Shown here: in pieces, positions 31,500-43,886 of the stretch
Position numbering within the stretch: the first letter of the stretch is position 1
Layout: the number at the start of each line of letters is the position of its first letter
Origin: Ditylenchus dipsaci
Lineage: Eukaryota; Nematoda; Chromadorea; Rhabditida; Anguinidae
Direction: 5' to 3'
Assembly: GCA_004194705.1 (NCBI GenBank)
Contig: SADC01000339.1
Location: 1 to 64,000 of the forward strand
Length of the DNA: 64,000 nt
Notes under the pieces: model-generated
Database searches by the model: none
Told to the model about the DNA's origin: nothing
Seen by the model: the letters and a program-made list of their open reading frames with translations, nothing else
Translations under genes and position numbers: made by a program

Positions 31500-32578
31500 C
31501 ATCTTACACCTAAAAATCAGTTTATTATTGTTTACAATCAATACATTGGTGACAAGTACGTTAATTCAGCCATTACGGGTTTCAACTAGAGTAAGCCAAT
31601 GACGATAGTCGGACAAAATTCCAATTGTTGGACTTTCGACTGACCATATTCCAACATTTCTCAATTTGTATGACCAATTCTCAATAAATCAGTGCAAATG
31701 TCGGAGCCAGAAGTGTTGCAGTTGTCGTCTTTTAGTCAATTGTCCGGAAAATTATCTGCGACAATGGCCCAGCCCTAGTCCAACCAAATTTATTATTCAC
31801 ACCTAATAAGTCAAAAAAATAAACCGAGAAAACCGAGAAGTTAACAGTCAAAGAAGGATTTCTTTTTCCAGGCTGTGATAAAAAACGGTTATCCATTTAA
31901 ACCGCTGTTCTATATGCTGTGTTACATCCCGAGTTTCCTTTAAGATTTAAATTTAAATACTTTCGTTGGTAGTGATTCGAACAAGATAAAAAAAAATTCC
32001 AAAACGGAAATATTCTAAAAAAAAGTTAAATATGATCGCCATAAATGGGTGGAAAACGATTAAAAGAGGCATAGTAATAACACACCCTGACACACACCCA
32101 AACTTCAAGGTGACTATTTGAAGAAGAAACAGAAATAAATAGTGAACAATTCTTTTTCGCCCTAGTTAAGCTTTCCAACAATCAACTTCCAAGCAACAAC
32201 AAAATAAGAACAGAAATGGGCGCAAATGTAACTGTACGTGTAAAAAACAGTCAACATAGGGATAAGCATTTAATTAGAAAGGGATCAAATGTTATTGCAT
32301 AACATTTTGACAGACTAAAAGTGCGAGCAAACGCTAAAGGACAACGATTTGGATATATTTTACGCGTTTCCCAAATAATTAAAAACCACCGGGCGGTTTC
32401 GAAAATTTAGCGCCTTTGCCGGCGGCACGAAAGCCCGAACTGGTTCTTATTATTAGGTTAAATAGTGCGCAACTCATCAGAAAATGCTGTCCAGTTGGCA
32501 TCCACAAAGTTTGCTGGCGACACACTAAAACCATCTCACAAGTTTCTTTTATTATACGTGCTTTGAAAGTAGTGTTGC
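31500..32578. other. Upstream region of the prominin gene
   Basis: No exon recognised. The sequence is AT-rich with no clear element ends. This interval should contain the prominin promoter, but I see no recognisable core motif. Confidence 0.35.
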
Positions 32579-32821
32579 TTGGTATAATATATTGTCCCGC
32601 CGGGAAAATTTGCACGATCCTCCCACGCTGGTGGCCAGATTTTAAAATGCCGGCCGCGGCACTCATTTCCGAAAACCCCGGCGAAGGCGGCGTCGCTTTT
32701 TATTTTTTAGAGGGACGCATAAGTATGGCCACAGCACCGCTGGTTGCATAATATCGTTTAAAAAGTTCACATTTTTACATGACAAAATCTATTAAACTAT
32801 CCACATGCACAAAATCTTCAT

Positions 32822-32935
32822 ACCGTATAACCTCTATTAATCCCCACCCTCTTTAAAACCCTACCCTCTAATAATCCCCCACCCCGAGGGGGTTGATTAA
32901 TAATCCCCCTGGTGGATTAAAAGAGGTTATACGGT
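32822..32935. mobile_element. ACCGTATAACCTCT-ended MITE
   Basis: ACCGTATAACCTCTATTAAT is mirrored at 32916-32935 between TA dinucleotides. The word TAATCCCCACCC is repeated inside. The equivalent spot in copy 2 of the duplication (about 44933) lacks it, so the 114-bp insertion is polymorphic between the copies. Confidence 0.8.
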
Positions 32936-34904
32936 ATATTCAGAACCAAAAAAGCAGCAGAAAAAAATACGAAATAACACATTTACAAGTGATGATATCC
33001 ATCTCCAGCCGTTGCTGCCTTCATAAATAATTTTTGCACTCTATCTCTGACTGACTATGTGTCCAGCACACACACACACTTTGCTCCCTTTGCCTTTTGT
33101 CGTTGAAGTTATTTGGAGGGGTGGGATAGGGTGACCGACCTTGACAAAGCAAAAAAGAAAAGCCAGTCAACAATATTTCGCAGAAGATTGAGGATTGAAG
33201 AAAGAAAGCTGCTGGTAGTGCGCGTCGATTTGAGTCTCGATGCGGGACAATCAATGCATTTCCCTTGTATTGTTTTCTTTCTCATTCTTCTTCTTTTTCT
33301 AATTGTTGTCATTATTAAAAGAGGGAGAGTGTATTGGAGGATTGGATCAAGCAAGTATTAATTGGAGTGGTTGAGCGGAGGTGGAGCAGGAGAACAGAGA
33401 GTATTAGACTTACTTATCCTCTTATTTTTATTTTGAGTCTAGAATCGCACTCTCTCTCATAGAAAGTAATTAGTGTAATTGACAAAAAAATTCGCAACCG
33501 AAAATATGCAAAGCATATGTTTGGGTGGTATTTAAATATGAAACTGATCTACAAAAAGAAATGCTGATTAATAACAGCGTGGTCAACCTAGTCACAAGGC
33601 ACAATTGTAAAGTGATCGTTCTAGCATGAATAAGATTTTAGCTAATGCACGTCAACCTTCTCCATAAGCTTCACTCTCGGATTGATCCCAGCTGTGGCAT
33701 ATAGAGAGTTGTAGCTTTTAGAGAAGTTTGACTGTACTTCGAAATCGAGTTTGACTTCAAGTTGGAGTTCAGACCAAAGGTGTTCATATAATCGAAAAAT
33801 CCGAAATCGAACCTGAACTCTAAGGTGTTCACGAACTTCGAGTTTGAGCTCGGGTCGGACTTGAAGGCATTTATACACATAAATTTGATCAGAATCTTAC
33901 CCCAGAGCGGGCTTTGGCCACAATAAGGCATTGAAAGTTGGGCTCTATATGTGTTCGAGGGACCCCGAAAAAAATATGCCTTGGTCCCCCTTTAGTTTAT
34001 TTTTGTGATTTTAGGCTTATGGACTCAAAGATGGGTTAATGCTCGTAGGTCTTGTGCATGATAAATTTGTAGACTCAAAAACAGACATTTCCCGCAATTA
34101 CACTAATGGCTGTAACCATAGTCGGGGTCAACTTAGTTGACCCTCAACTTTTAGTTTAACTTTTAGTTGAGGGTCAACCAAAAAGTTGACCCTCAATGTT
34201 GAACCAAAAGTTGACCCCTAGGTGAGCCCCCTCAACTTTTTTAGGGATCAACTTAGTTGACCCTCAACTTATTAGGTTGACCCCTCAATTTTCAGGTTGA
34301 CCCCTCAATTTCTTCGTTGACTCCTCAAAACTTACTGTTGATTTCTCAAAAGCTGTTGTTCACATCATTTTTTATTCAACTTTTTCTTATAAAACGCCAA
34401 ACCAGTAAATTTAATTCAGCCAACGTAGTCCTAAATATTCTATGGTCTTTTGAAATCTATGAGTGGTTACATCAGGTAAGATGCAAGTCCGTAAGGTACC
34501 TTCCAGTGGTAGATACCTCCAGGATATACACCTGGATGGTCTAAGAAATTAAATTTTCTTAAAAATAAAAAATAACCATTTTTTAACTTAAAATTGTGTG
34601 AGGAATTAGGTTGTTAAGTCCAAATTGCGATTTTGCACACCCCAACTTCAATACCACCTGGTACCACCTGGATGGCCTGAAAATATAAAATTAATTTAAA
34701 TAAAAAGACATTTTTCTAAACTGAAATTTTGTGAGGAATCGGGCTTGTTAAAACCAAAACTTCGATTTTACCTACCCAAGCCAAACCTGGGGTGGGTATC
34801 ACATGGACAGGTTGATATCCAGGTCACTCCAGAGTACGGGTATATTCACCCAAATGACCTGAAAAATCAAACGCTTGTCTTTTGTATCTAAAATTATTGA
34901 AAAA

Positions 34905-35000
34905 AATGTATGCACCAAGGTGGATTCGTACCAACAACCTCTACATCACCGCTAAGAATCCATGCTCCAACCGACCAGGTGGTCGTCCACTTGGATCAAA
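34905..35000 (-). repeat. tRNA-like SINE head, minus strand, inside the foldback
   Basis: The minus strand contains GGTCGGTTGGAGCATGGATTC and, about 30 bases on, a B-box-like GGTACGAATCC. It is mirrored by 35268-35345 in the same element. Confidence 0.5.
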
Positions 35001-35267
35001 ATTTTTTTTAAAGTTTTTGGGTTCCAAAACAATTTTTTTGTACTAATTCGAGCACGCTGAAGATGGTTTGACAGTGGTAAAATTACGTTTTATGGAGAAA
35101 TTTTTGAGTTATTGCTAATTCTTGATTTATCAAAATCAATCGTTGGCAATAACTCAGAAATTTCTTCATAAAACGTAATTTACCACTGTCAAACCATCTT
35201 CAGCATGCTCGAATCAGTGCAGAAAAAATGTTTTGGAACCCGAAAACGTAAAAAAAAATTTGATCCA

Positions 35268-35345
35268 AGTGGACGACCACTTGGTTTGGTGCATGGATTC
35301 TCAGGGTTAATGTGCAGGTTGCTGGTTTGAATCTTTCTGGGTGCA
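35268..35345 (+). repeat. tRNA-like SINE head, plus strand, inside the foldback
   Basis: GACGACCACTTGGTTTGGTG is followed by a degenerate B box, GGTTTGAATCT. It pairs with the minus-strand head at 34905-35000. Confidence 0.5.
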
Positions 35346-38300
35346 ATTAGTCCCGAGTAGAGGACTCAATTCAGGGTCTTGAGCATAGGGTGCTTTTAGA
35401 TGGTTTGAATTGATTTGGGGTGGTTTAAGTAGTTTGCAATCTTCGCGTAGAGGAAATCACCCGCGTAGAGGAAACCGCAATTCGGTCTGACAAATCCGAT
35501 TTTCCATACAATTTTAATTTAGATATGATGGTTTATTTTTTCTTATTAAGAAAATTTTAATTTTTAGGCTATCCAGGTGGTACTACTCCAGGGCAGCCTG
35601 TTTTACGCAACAATTTTTAAAATTCTAAGCAAAAATATAGGAGACAAAAATCGAAAGTTTGCTAAAAAAAGTTGAGGGTCAACTAAAAGTTGAGGGGTAA
35701 ACCTTCATTTTCTAGTCAAAAAGTTGAGGGTCAACACTTTTCTAGTCAAAAGTAGTTGAGGGTCAACCTGGGGTCAACTAAAAGTTGAGGGGCAAAAAGT
35801 TGAGGCCGGGGTCAACTTTAGGGGTCAACTTTTTGGGGTCAACCTAAAAAGTTGAGGGTCAACTAAAAGTTGAGGGGGTAAACCTTCATTTTCTAGTCAA
35901 AAAGTTGAGGGTCAACACTTTCTAGTCAAAAGTAGTTGAGGGTCAACCTGGGGGTCAACTAAAAGTTGAGGGGCAAAAAGTTGAGGCGGGGTCAACTTTA
36001 GGGGTCAACTTTAAAAGTTGAGGGTCAACTAAGTTGACCCCGACTATGGTTACAGCCAATATGGAATTTTTTTGCTTCAATACATATGTATCATCCATAA
36101 ACTTACAAGTAAGGCCAATGTTTGACATAAAATACGCTGGCTTCTAACATACGCTAGCCAATTCTTGCCTGAATCTTAGCCTAAAATCTCAAAAATAAAC
36201 AACAGGGGGGACCAAGGCAGTTTTTTTTCGAGGTGCCTCGAAAGTTGCTTTTCTGGGGTTTACTAAAGAAAGGATACAAGTTATACACATAAACACCTTC
36301 AATTTTGACCTCGCACTTGAACTTGAGCTCGAAGTATGTGAACACATTCGAGTCCAACTTCAAGTTCGAGTTGGGATCAAAGATGTTCCGTAGGCAAAAG
36401 TCCGAACTCAAACACGAACTCGAAGTACGTGAATCAGTCATTTGTGATTGTACACTTTAATCTCCATTTTACAACCTACTGAAAAATTTTGCCAATTTTC
36501 TATATAATTTAAAGTTATGATTCAAACATTTTTGATCGGAATCACTGAATGGAATTAATCAATATTTTGAAAAAATTGTTCACATTGAGTGACTGCTGTA
36601 GATATATTAAGACTAAATTATTGAACAAATTTTAAAGCAAAACAGATTTTGCAGACACTAAATCTTCTGCATGCACTGCAATGTCAGCTAAATTTGACAG
36701 AATAATTAACACATCTACAGTTGCCATAGAAATATGTGTTTGTGGGAGAATTGGGAAGGGGTTTCACACCTGCACACCACCAACACTTGGTAATAATACC
36801 AATACAACAAAATTATCAGGAAAGGTGAGTAAGCAGAAAAACTAGCTGTGATACAAAGGCGAAATAACAAAAAACAGTAGTCACACTATAAATAAATTTA
36901 ATAAAACAAAAACAGAAGATAGATTTTAGGGCAATGATTGTGGCCGGACAAACAAAAAATAATAAGGAAAACTCTAGATTAAGTCAAAAAAATTAATAGG
37001 GTTACTTTTATCAGATCAGTTACGGTTTTCGTGAAAACAATTGAAAACGTAGAAAAGGTACAGTAGTCAACAGCATTAAATTGGGCTTGCATCTTACAAT
37101 GACTATGTAAATATTCAGTAAATGCAACAAAAAAGAGACTGATGGGCTTCCACGTCTATTATGATCAACATATTCAATAGAGTTGGTGATTCGAATACTC
37201 GAAATTTATCGAATACCGAGTCGACTACTCGAATAATATCTTAAAATACACTCGCTCAGCCTTTCCTAAGCCCTACTTATTTTTCTAACTCAAAAGAGCA
37301 TCACATTTGGCACTAAATACAGGGTGGCCCCTATTTCATATTTCAATATAATGCTCAAGATACTTTCTTTGGTGTCATTACAGACCTGGAGTATGCTATT
37401 TGTCTGACATCAAAACTTGGCTTTTGTTTTGACATTTTTGTATTTCAGAGAATGATTCCGAAACAATAAAGAAACCTTGAGTATCATATTTCAAAAGTGC
37501 TCTTCAGATAGTGAAAAATTCTGGGGCCACCCTGTATGTTTTTAAAATAGGCGTTGTCGGTGTTTTTTTAAGCATGTAAAGCGAGGCTTCGATCTCAAAA
37601 TTGTGAAAATAAGTATGCTTTTAGGGTACAATAAAAATATATAACAATACAAAATTTTGCTTTTTTCGAATACATATGTCAAAATAGTTGAAAATTAAAA
37701 ATATGCAAAAAAATTGGCCAAAATTTTTAAAAATTTCTATTTTTGGTGTTTTGAGGCATTTTGAATCCATAATTAATCGGAAAATTGCCCAATATCAAAA
37801 ACTATTGTCAAGAATGGTTTTTCAAGAATAGTCAATGCAGAGTATGTAGAGCTGACATTTTCATTACCTAACCATTGATTTCTGAGAACATATTAAGGAT
37901 CAACAAGTCACACTTATTATTATTCAACAGTAACAGAAGAACAGCAGCAGACTAGCTACACTTCAGCAACAACAACAGTAATAATGACGATGATGAGAAA
38001 AAGTCCTGTTTTCTCTCTTTAAAGGCAGACTGGAGAATAATTGAGAGTGGGAGAATGGACAGTTGCAAGGGGAAAGCAGTGAATGCTGAATCATTCAGTT
38101 AGCAACACACAAATTAATATATATGCTCAAAAACAGCTAGGGTTGAAAATAAAGAGAACAATGGCGAGTCTGATATCTGTTGAAAAGTGCTTTTCAACTT
38201 TCTAATTTTTTTAAAAGATAATTTAGCGCCATTTGGCATAGTGAAAATTAAAATTTTTGAATAAATAGCTGGGCAGATCTGACAAAATCAAGATTTGGCA

Positions 38301-38489
38301 GATGGGGCTGTATATATATTCGTCTTATCGAATTTAGAAAACGGTTTATCTCGAAAAGATTTGTATTGGCAAAAAAGTAATTTGATAATTGTAGTTTACG
38401 CAAACGGTGCTTCTCAAATGGGTTACGATTGAAAGCACCTCTCAAAATATGTAAATCTCCCGTCAAATTTTTGAAACGTCTTGTTTTCG

Positions 38490-39425
38490 GTGATTACTTT
38501 CCAATTTAATTTTTTTTGTATACCAGCATGTAGTTCTGAATCTTTAGTTTCTGATGAGCTATCAACTGACTGACTTCAATATTGAAAAGTGTGAGAACAA
38601 TTCATTTTTAAATAATAGGTGTAGTTTTAGAAAATATATTTTTCTCCCACTTTTAAATATTGTAGTCCGCCAGTTGATGGCTCATAAGAAACCAGAGATT
38701 CAGGGCTATAAGCTGGTCCACACAAATTGAAAATTTTTCAAGTAAACACCGACGACAAGAAGTTTTAAAAATTTGACGAGAGATTTTCAACTTTGTGTTT
38801 TTACCTACAGACGAAAAAAATGGTAGTTTGTGGAAAAAGCTTTTCGAAAATGATATTTGTTTCAAAATGCCATTCGGGAAATAGTATTATTCGCAAATAA
38901 GCATTTCGAAAATGGTAGTTTCCGGGAAAATACTTTATTTTTGACTTCATTCCTAAATGAACCTTTTTCTGGTGTGATTGCTAAATGTTTCTCTACAACA
39001 AATTTGCTCATCTATGTACATCTATAACATCGTATTTTCTACAAGGAAACATGTGATTTACTGTCACCGCTAATGAATATCAAAAAATTTTGCGAAAACT
39101 ACCATTCGCAAAATGTTTTTCCGCGAAAAATACCATTTTCCAAATAGCATTTACATACAAATACCATTTTCGAAATGCAATTTTCGAATATAAACAGTTG
39201 CCGATCATAACGATTTTCAAAAATTCTTTTTACAAGTCAAATGCATTTGACATACAGTCAACCCCCGCTATAGTGACACCCTCGGGACCGGCCTTGGGGT
39301 GTCACTATAGCGAGGGTGTTCCTATAGCGAGGTGTCACTATAGCGGGGGTTGACTGTGTACCATTTTCGAAAAACAACTTTACGAATTATCATACAGCCC
39401 GCTGCCGGCAGATTGTAATTTGGGA
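38490..39425. mobile_element. Insertion specific to duplication copy 1, composite
   Basis: The sequence between AAACGTCTTGTTTT and AAACGATATTGGTGAC is missing from copy 2 at about 48925. Part of it (38470-38780) recurs inverted at 50430-50620. It holds CCATTTTCGAAAATG words and the 102-bp pogo-type MITE below. No clean target duplication was read. Confidence 0.6.
39255..39356. mobile_element. pogo-type MITE (CTATAGTGACACC word)
   Basis: CAGTCAACCCCCGCTATAGT is mirrored exactly at the right end. TA precedes it and TG follows. The word GGTGTCACTATAGCG occurs four times in 102 bp. Confidence 0.85.
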
Positions 39426-39594
39426 AAACGATATTGGTGACAAAACAAAGTGACTTACAGATGCTAAGTATGGTTTGACAGCTAAATCCTTGAAAAAAAA
39501 GTTTCCGGACTTTTTGAACATGGCTAAGTACTCATGCCTTGAACAGCTCATTGAAGATTCCCAAATATAGTTTTGACAAAACACACATTTGCAT

Positions 39595-39826
39595 ACCGCA
39601 GTTTCTCTAATTAGCCGACATGTCGTTTTTTTTCAACCCTTCAAAAATCAGGAAAGTTTGACATTTTCGGGCGAAGATCTAAAAGCAAAAAAGCGGAGTC
39701 GGTAGTGCTCGTGAGAGCTGAGAGAACGCAGTAAAAGCGATGTAAATCATTTTCTTTACGCTGAGATACGGACCCTCAAATTAGGGGGTGTCGGTTTATT
39801 AGAGGGTGTCGGCTAATTAGTACGGT
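39595..39826. mobile_element. ACCGTATTT-family element at the edge of the duplication
   Basis: The left end is ACCGCAGTTTCTCTAATTAG and the right end, reversed, is ACCGTACTAATTAGCCGACA. In duplication copy 2 only the left part (49106-49140) is shared, so the duplication boundary falls inside this element. Confidence 0.6.
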
Positions 39827-39849
39827 ATCTCGTTTTATCAGATCTACCC

Positions 39850-40090
39850 CAGCCGGCATGGGTGAGATTTTTACGAATTTTTATAAATCACTGCATTGGC
39901 TATAATAAAAAAATACTTGGGGACACTAGGATCAAACGATGTGGGAGCTACGCGAATTTTAACTCTTTAACAATTTTTAAACGAATTGAAAATGCTAGCT
40001 TATGGGTCCCATTTTTTATAAGAAATACAATGCACTTTGCTGCGCCGGAATTTTGAAAAGCCTGGCGCCGCCGCTGGTGCCTTATTTCCG
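39850..40090. repeat. Dispersed repeat with GCGCCGGAATTTTGAAAAGCC core
   Basis: The sequence from about 39998 to 40090 recurs at 51444-51555 with few changes (GCCTGGCGCCG, CCTTATTTCCGAAACATGC). The short open frames in it differ between copies, so coding is unlikely. Confidence 0.6.
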
Positions 40091-41008
40091 AAACATGCAA
40101 GTAAGCAAGCAGGTTTATTTTGACAAATGTCGATTTATTAAATTGCGTATTGGCGAATTTCGATTGAACAATTTTCGTTTTGACAATATTCGTATTTGCA
40201 AATTTGATTTTGACTATTTACACCCGGTAGGCCATATTTTAGGCCATGATTTTTAGGAGGGAAGGAATTCAAGAAAGGAGAAATAAAATACAAGAAGAAA
40301 TAAAGCAGTGATTTATCTTTATTGTGGAACTGCAAATCTTATTATTTGTGTATATCCTTCATTTTAGATGCCCTTAAAGGGCCATTGCCGTCTCCGACAA
40401 TCCGGCAAATTTTTTCGGCACTTTGTCGTTGGGGACCCCCTCCTATAAATTTTCGAAAAGTAACCTAAAAACACGTTCTAAACTAGTTTTTCATGTTTTT
40501 CACTATGAAAGAAATATATTTAATCTGTTTTTAATCGAAAAAACTAACTCATTTTTCGAAAGAATTGACTTCAACTCGTCAAAATAGGTGCTCTTTTTAG
40601 GGTATTTTTTGGTAATTCTTAGGCTAAGGCACTTAGGATTAGGCCAGAGTAGGCCAGCATATGTTAGGACGAAGTCAAATGTCTTCCTTCAGTACGAAAA
40701 CGTAAGAAAACATGTTTAGTCAGTCCTAACAAACGCTGGCCTACCCTTGCCTAAAAGCCTAAGCCTAATCTACATATGTGACCAAGGTTAAATCAAAAAT
40801 TCAAAAATCAAAGACCATTCACTTTAGACGACTTTGAGTCAATTTTTTTTCTGATAAGAAACTGATTGGAAACGTTTCTTTCAAGGTATAAAACAGAAAA
40901 AAACAAATTAGAAGTGTTTTGGGATAATTGTTCTAAAATTAGGGAAGGCCCAACGACAAAAGTGCCTATTTCTTTACCGTTTGATTTACGTACGATTTTT
41001 TGGTGTAC

Positions 41009-41419
41009 GGTCAGTTCGAAACGGTGTCAGTCGAAACGGTCAGTTCGAAACGGTTTTTTTTCAAAATTTTTCATACATTTTAAAACAAAAGTTCTTATTT
41101 CAGCAAAAAAGTTTTTTTGGCGTCCCCAGTAACCGAAATTTCCTCAGCAATCCGTATAAAAAAAAAAGAATTACAAAAAAATGCTTGTGTGCTGAGATAT
41201 GACTTGAAGTTGGAGTGCCAATACGCCACCTTTCAACTTTGGGTCATATCTCAGCGCACAAGCATTTTTTGTAATTCTGTTTTTTTATACGGATCCTGAG
41301 GAAATTTCGGCTACTAGGGGACGCCAAAAAAACTTTTTTGCTGAAATAAGAACTTTGTTTTAAAATGTATGAAAATTTTGAAAAAAACCGTTTCGAACTG
41401 ACACCGTTTCGAACTGACC
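41009..41419. repeat. Foldback with about 190-bp arms and CAGTTCGAAACGG words
   Basis: GGTCAGTTCGAAACGGTGTC at the left is mirrored at the right end. The arms continue through TTATTTCAGCAAAAAAG and GCTGAGATATGAC; the loop is about 25 bases near 41220. No target duplication is obvious. Confidence 0.85.
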
Positions 41420-41606
41420 TAGCCCCGAATTTTTAACTTAGTTTCTAACAAACTATACCTCAAATTAAATTCTAGGCTTTGGTTTGTTAGAAAACCAAGC
41501 TGAAAAATCCGTACAGAAGTTTAATGATTAGGCAAAAACATTTGAATTGGCGGGGGAAAATTCAATACAGGTGGCAGTGGCCCTTTAAATGGCCTGAAAT
41601 CTTCTA

Positions 41607-41708
41607 CGGTCGAAGCTCTATATAACAATCACCCCGCATAACGTTCAGCTCTACATAACGTTTATCTGTAGCCCGTCCCAGGGTGAACGTTATATAGAGC
41701 TTTGACTG
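41607..41708. mobile_element. pogo-type MITE (ATATAACGTTCACC word)
   Basis: CGGTCGAAGCTCTATATAAC after TA, and at the right the reverse of CAGTCAAAGCTCTATATAAC followed by TA. The word CATAACGTT is repeated inside. The length is 102 bp. Confidence 0.8.
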
Positions 41709-42225
41709 TACTAGTCAAGATTTTGATCTTGTCCCGAAACAACCAAGCAGACCTGTCATAAGCTTTTGAAGATTTCGCTAAGCTATCATACTATGTCACA
41801 TGCTTAAATCGTTAACTTTTTGTTATTAATTGACGTATGGTTCTCCACATGTGTCCAATATGATTTGCAAGAATAATTTCGCGACCCAGAAAATTTTAAA
41901 TAATGATTTTACACACTCGCTGCCAAAAAAAGTCAAGTTATCAATCGCGAAGTGGTAGCTTTGTGTGTTTTTGCCTTGTCAATTTTAAAGGGGCATGCCC
42001 ACGCTAATAAGAGGTGATGCCCGGAATTCAAATTCATTTCACAATCATTGAACTTGTGTACGGAATCCGTACTACGGATTTTTCAACTTGGTTCTAACAA
42101 AATAAGGCCTAGAATTTAATTTTAGGTGTGGTTTTGTTAGAAACCAAGTTGAAAAATCCGTACAAAAGTTCAATGATCAAGAAAAAAATTTGAATTCCGG
42201 GCACCACCTCTTATTAGCCTGGGCA

Positions 42226-42931
42226 CAGGGCCGCAACTTCAACTTTTTCAAAGGGGGGGGGTAATTTCTTTGATATTACCCCTATAGATTCAAGTCAAGG
42301 GGGGGGGGGTAATTTTTAAAATGAGATTTTTGTGTATTTTCTTATCTTTTTTTGTAATTTTTTTCAATATTTATTAGATTTTTTCAATTATTATTTTTAA
42401 CAGATTTAAGCAAAGCATAAACGATGGTTAAACTTAGCATATTCGTTAATTATATCTTGAGCTGGCAAACTTATGTCTTTGTGAACAAAAATAAGAGCTA
42501 GATGATTTAGACGTTCATCAGCCATTGAATTCTCAAAACATTTTTTATTTGTTTCAAAACACTGAAAGCCCTTTCAGGTGTTGCAGTTGCTGTTGGAATT
42601 GTAGCTAAAATTTGAAAAATTTGTGCAATTTGATTACAGAAGGCATCCTTTGAGTGTCGAATGAGTGCACTACATCCTGATTAGAATTGAATTGAATTAT
42701 AATTATATTTTTGACACATCCAATTAATCTACCTACAAGTTTTTTATATAATAAAATATGTGCAAATTACGTGTTTTTAGTGAAAACTTCACAAAATAGT
42801 GAAAAAAAATCACAAAACCTTGGTTACAGCAGTCTCCCTCTAGAGAATACCCCCCCCTTAGGGTGGCCTTCGGCCACCCTAAGGGGGGGGGGGGTAATTA
42901 CCCCTATGACCCCCCCCCAAATGCGGCCCTG
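42226..42931. mobile_element. hAT element, deleted, with transposase C-terminus; TSD CCTGGGCA
   Basis: The ends are CAGGGCCGCA and TGCGGCCCTG. The exact 8-bp duplication CCTGGGCA lies at 42218-42225 and 42932-42939. The 706-bp body retains the end of a transposase gene on the minus strand, linking this end type directly to the hAT superfamily. Confidence 0.92.
42415..42660 (-). pseudogene. hAT transposase dimerisation-domain remnant
   Basis: Minus-strand frames read QIFQILATIPTATATPERAF, SVLKQIKNVLR and, after a frame change, MADERLNHLALIFVHKDIS then INEYAKFNHR. This is the C-terminal hAT dimerisation block: a P-T-A/S-x-x-x-E-R-x-F-S core, then K-x-x-LR, then the E-R-L-x-x-L-A run. The single frame break and the loss of everything upstream make it a fossil. 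Confidence 0.88.
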
Positions 42932-43235
42932 CCTGGGCATGCCCTTTAAAGGACCATGAAACTTGATAAGCACAGCAATTTGCGGAATTTGTATTCGCGC
43001 GGGACCACCCTAATTTTGTCCATAATGTTTTTAAATTAATTTTTGTGTGCATTGAAAATTTGAATACTATTATGAGTAATTTTTTAACACTGACATACAT
43101 AAGTTGTTATGGTGCAGTGTAAGTAGGATAAGTCGTCCGATCTGGCATTGTCGAGCAACGTTGGGCATCAACTAGTAGATGGTTTTTTATTTTGAAAAAA
43201 TTTTCGTGCAACAAAAAACAATTCGAAAAGATTAT

Positions 43236-43886
43236 GGCTGTAACTAAAAACACACACCAAAATACTGATTTCCCCAGTAAATTACTGATTTCCCCAGTAA
43301 ATTTTGCGGAATTTGAATTTCAGGTCAGAAAATACCTTCAACTGGTCAGAATCCCACCCAGAGTGGCCAGAAGTCCTGAAAGTTGGTTTTTGGGGGTTTA
43401 CTAAAGGGGGGGGGGTAAACTTTTGCGAAAAATCGATTGGGCTGATCAGATTTCGGCTCCGATGGGCTCAATCGCTCAGGATTCCACCTTAACAATTTTC
43501 AACTATCTTAAACAACCTAAGCACTGATTTAGGGTAGTTAGATACTGGTCTGGAGCAGTTTGGGATGGTTTAAGATAGTTGAGAATGGTTAAGGGTGGAA
43601 TCCTGAGCAATTGAGCCCATCGGACCCGAAATCTGATCCGCTCAATCGATTTTTCGCAAAAGTTTACCCCCCCCCTTTAGTAAACCCCCAAAAAACCAAC
43701 TTTCAGGGACTTCTGGCCACTCTGGGGTGGGATTCTGACCAGTTGAAGGTATTTTCTGACCTGAAAATTCAAATTCCCGCAAAATTTACTGGCGGAAATC
43801 AGTAATTTACTGGGGAAATCAGTATTTGTTTGAAATTCAAATTACTGGGGAAATCAGTATTTTGGTGCGTGAAATCAATTTCAGCC
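43236..43886. mobile_element. Foldback element, ACTAAAGGGGGG type
   Basis: GGCTGTAAC at the left opposes CAGCC at the right. Arms of about 270 bp pair through GATTTCCCCAGTAAATT, GGTCAGAATCCCACCC, AGTGGCCAGAAGTC, and G-tract against C-tract at 43407 and 43671. The loop near 43520-43580 has GGTTTAAGATAGTTGAG words. Confidence 0.8.

Larger units (their letters stand above)
34108..36057. mobile_element. Harbinger-like 1.95-kb foldback element, 3-bp TSD AAT
   Basis: The ends are GGCTGTAACCATAGTCGGGG and its exact reverse, with AAT on both sides (34105-34107 and 36058-36060). The empty site CACTAATATGG survives at 46053 in copy 2. The arms carry GTTGAGGGTCAACTA words. A second inverted pair (35035-35110 and 35145-35220) sits in the centre, flanked by two tRNA-like SINE heads. 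A 3-bp duplication and GG-starting ends suggest PIF/Harbinger mobilisation; no transposase is present. Confidence 0.82.
32579..39655. repeat. Segmental duplication, copy 1
   Basis: It aligns colinearly with 44682-49165. Shared landmarks are the GCCGGC-rich block at 32585-32760, GTGTCCAGCACACAC at 33059, the AACTCGAAGT words at 33700-33860, GTAGTCACACTATAAA at 36870, and CTGATATCTGTTGAAAAGTG at 38171. Copy 1 carries extra DNA at 32822-32935, 34108-36057, about 37375-37500 and about 38490-39425. No gene is recognised in either copy. Confidence 0.85.
41989..42954. mobile_element. Foldback MITE (AAAGGGGCATGCCCA ends), split by a hAT element
   Basis: The left arm AAAGGGGCATGCCCACGCTAATAAGAGGTG is mirrored at 42190-42225 and 42940-42954 once the hAT element is removed. 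The centre GTACGGATTTTTCAACTTGG pairs with CCAAGTTGAAAAATCCGTAC. Related halves occur at 41430-41590 and 60840-61020. Confidence 0.8.

Noticed and set aside
32379..32751. Overlapping frames on both strands in the GCCGGC-rich block
   Set aside because: The related block at 44690-44870 and the diverged repeats at 40000 and 51450 do not preserve either frame.
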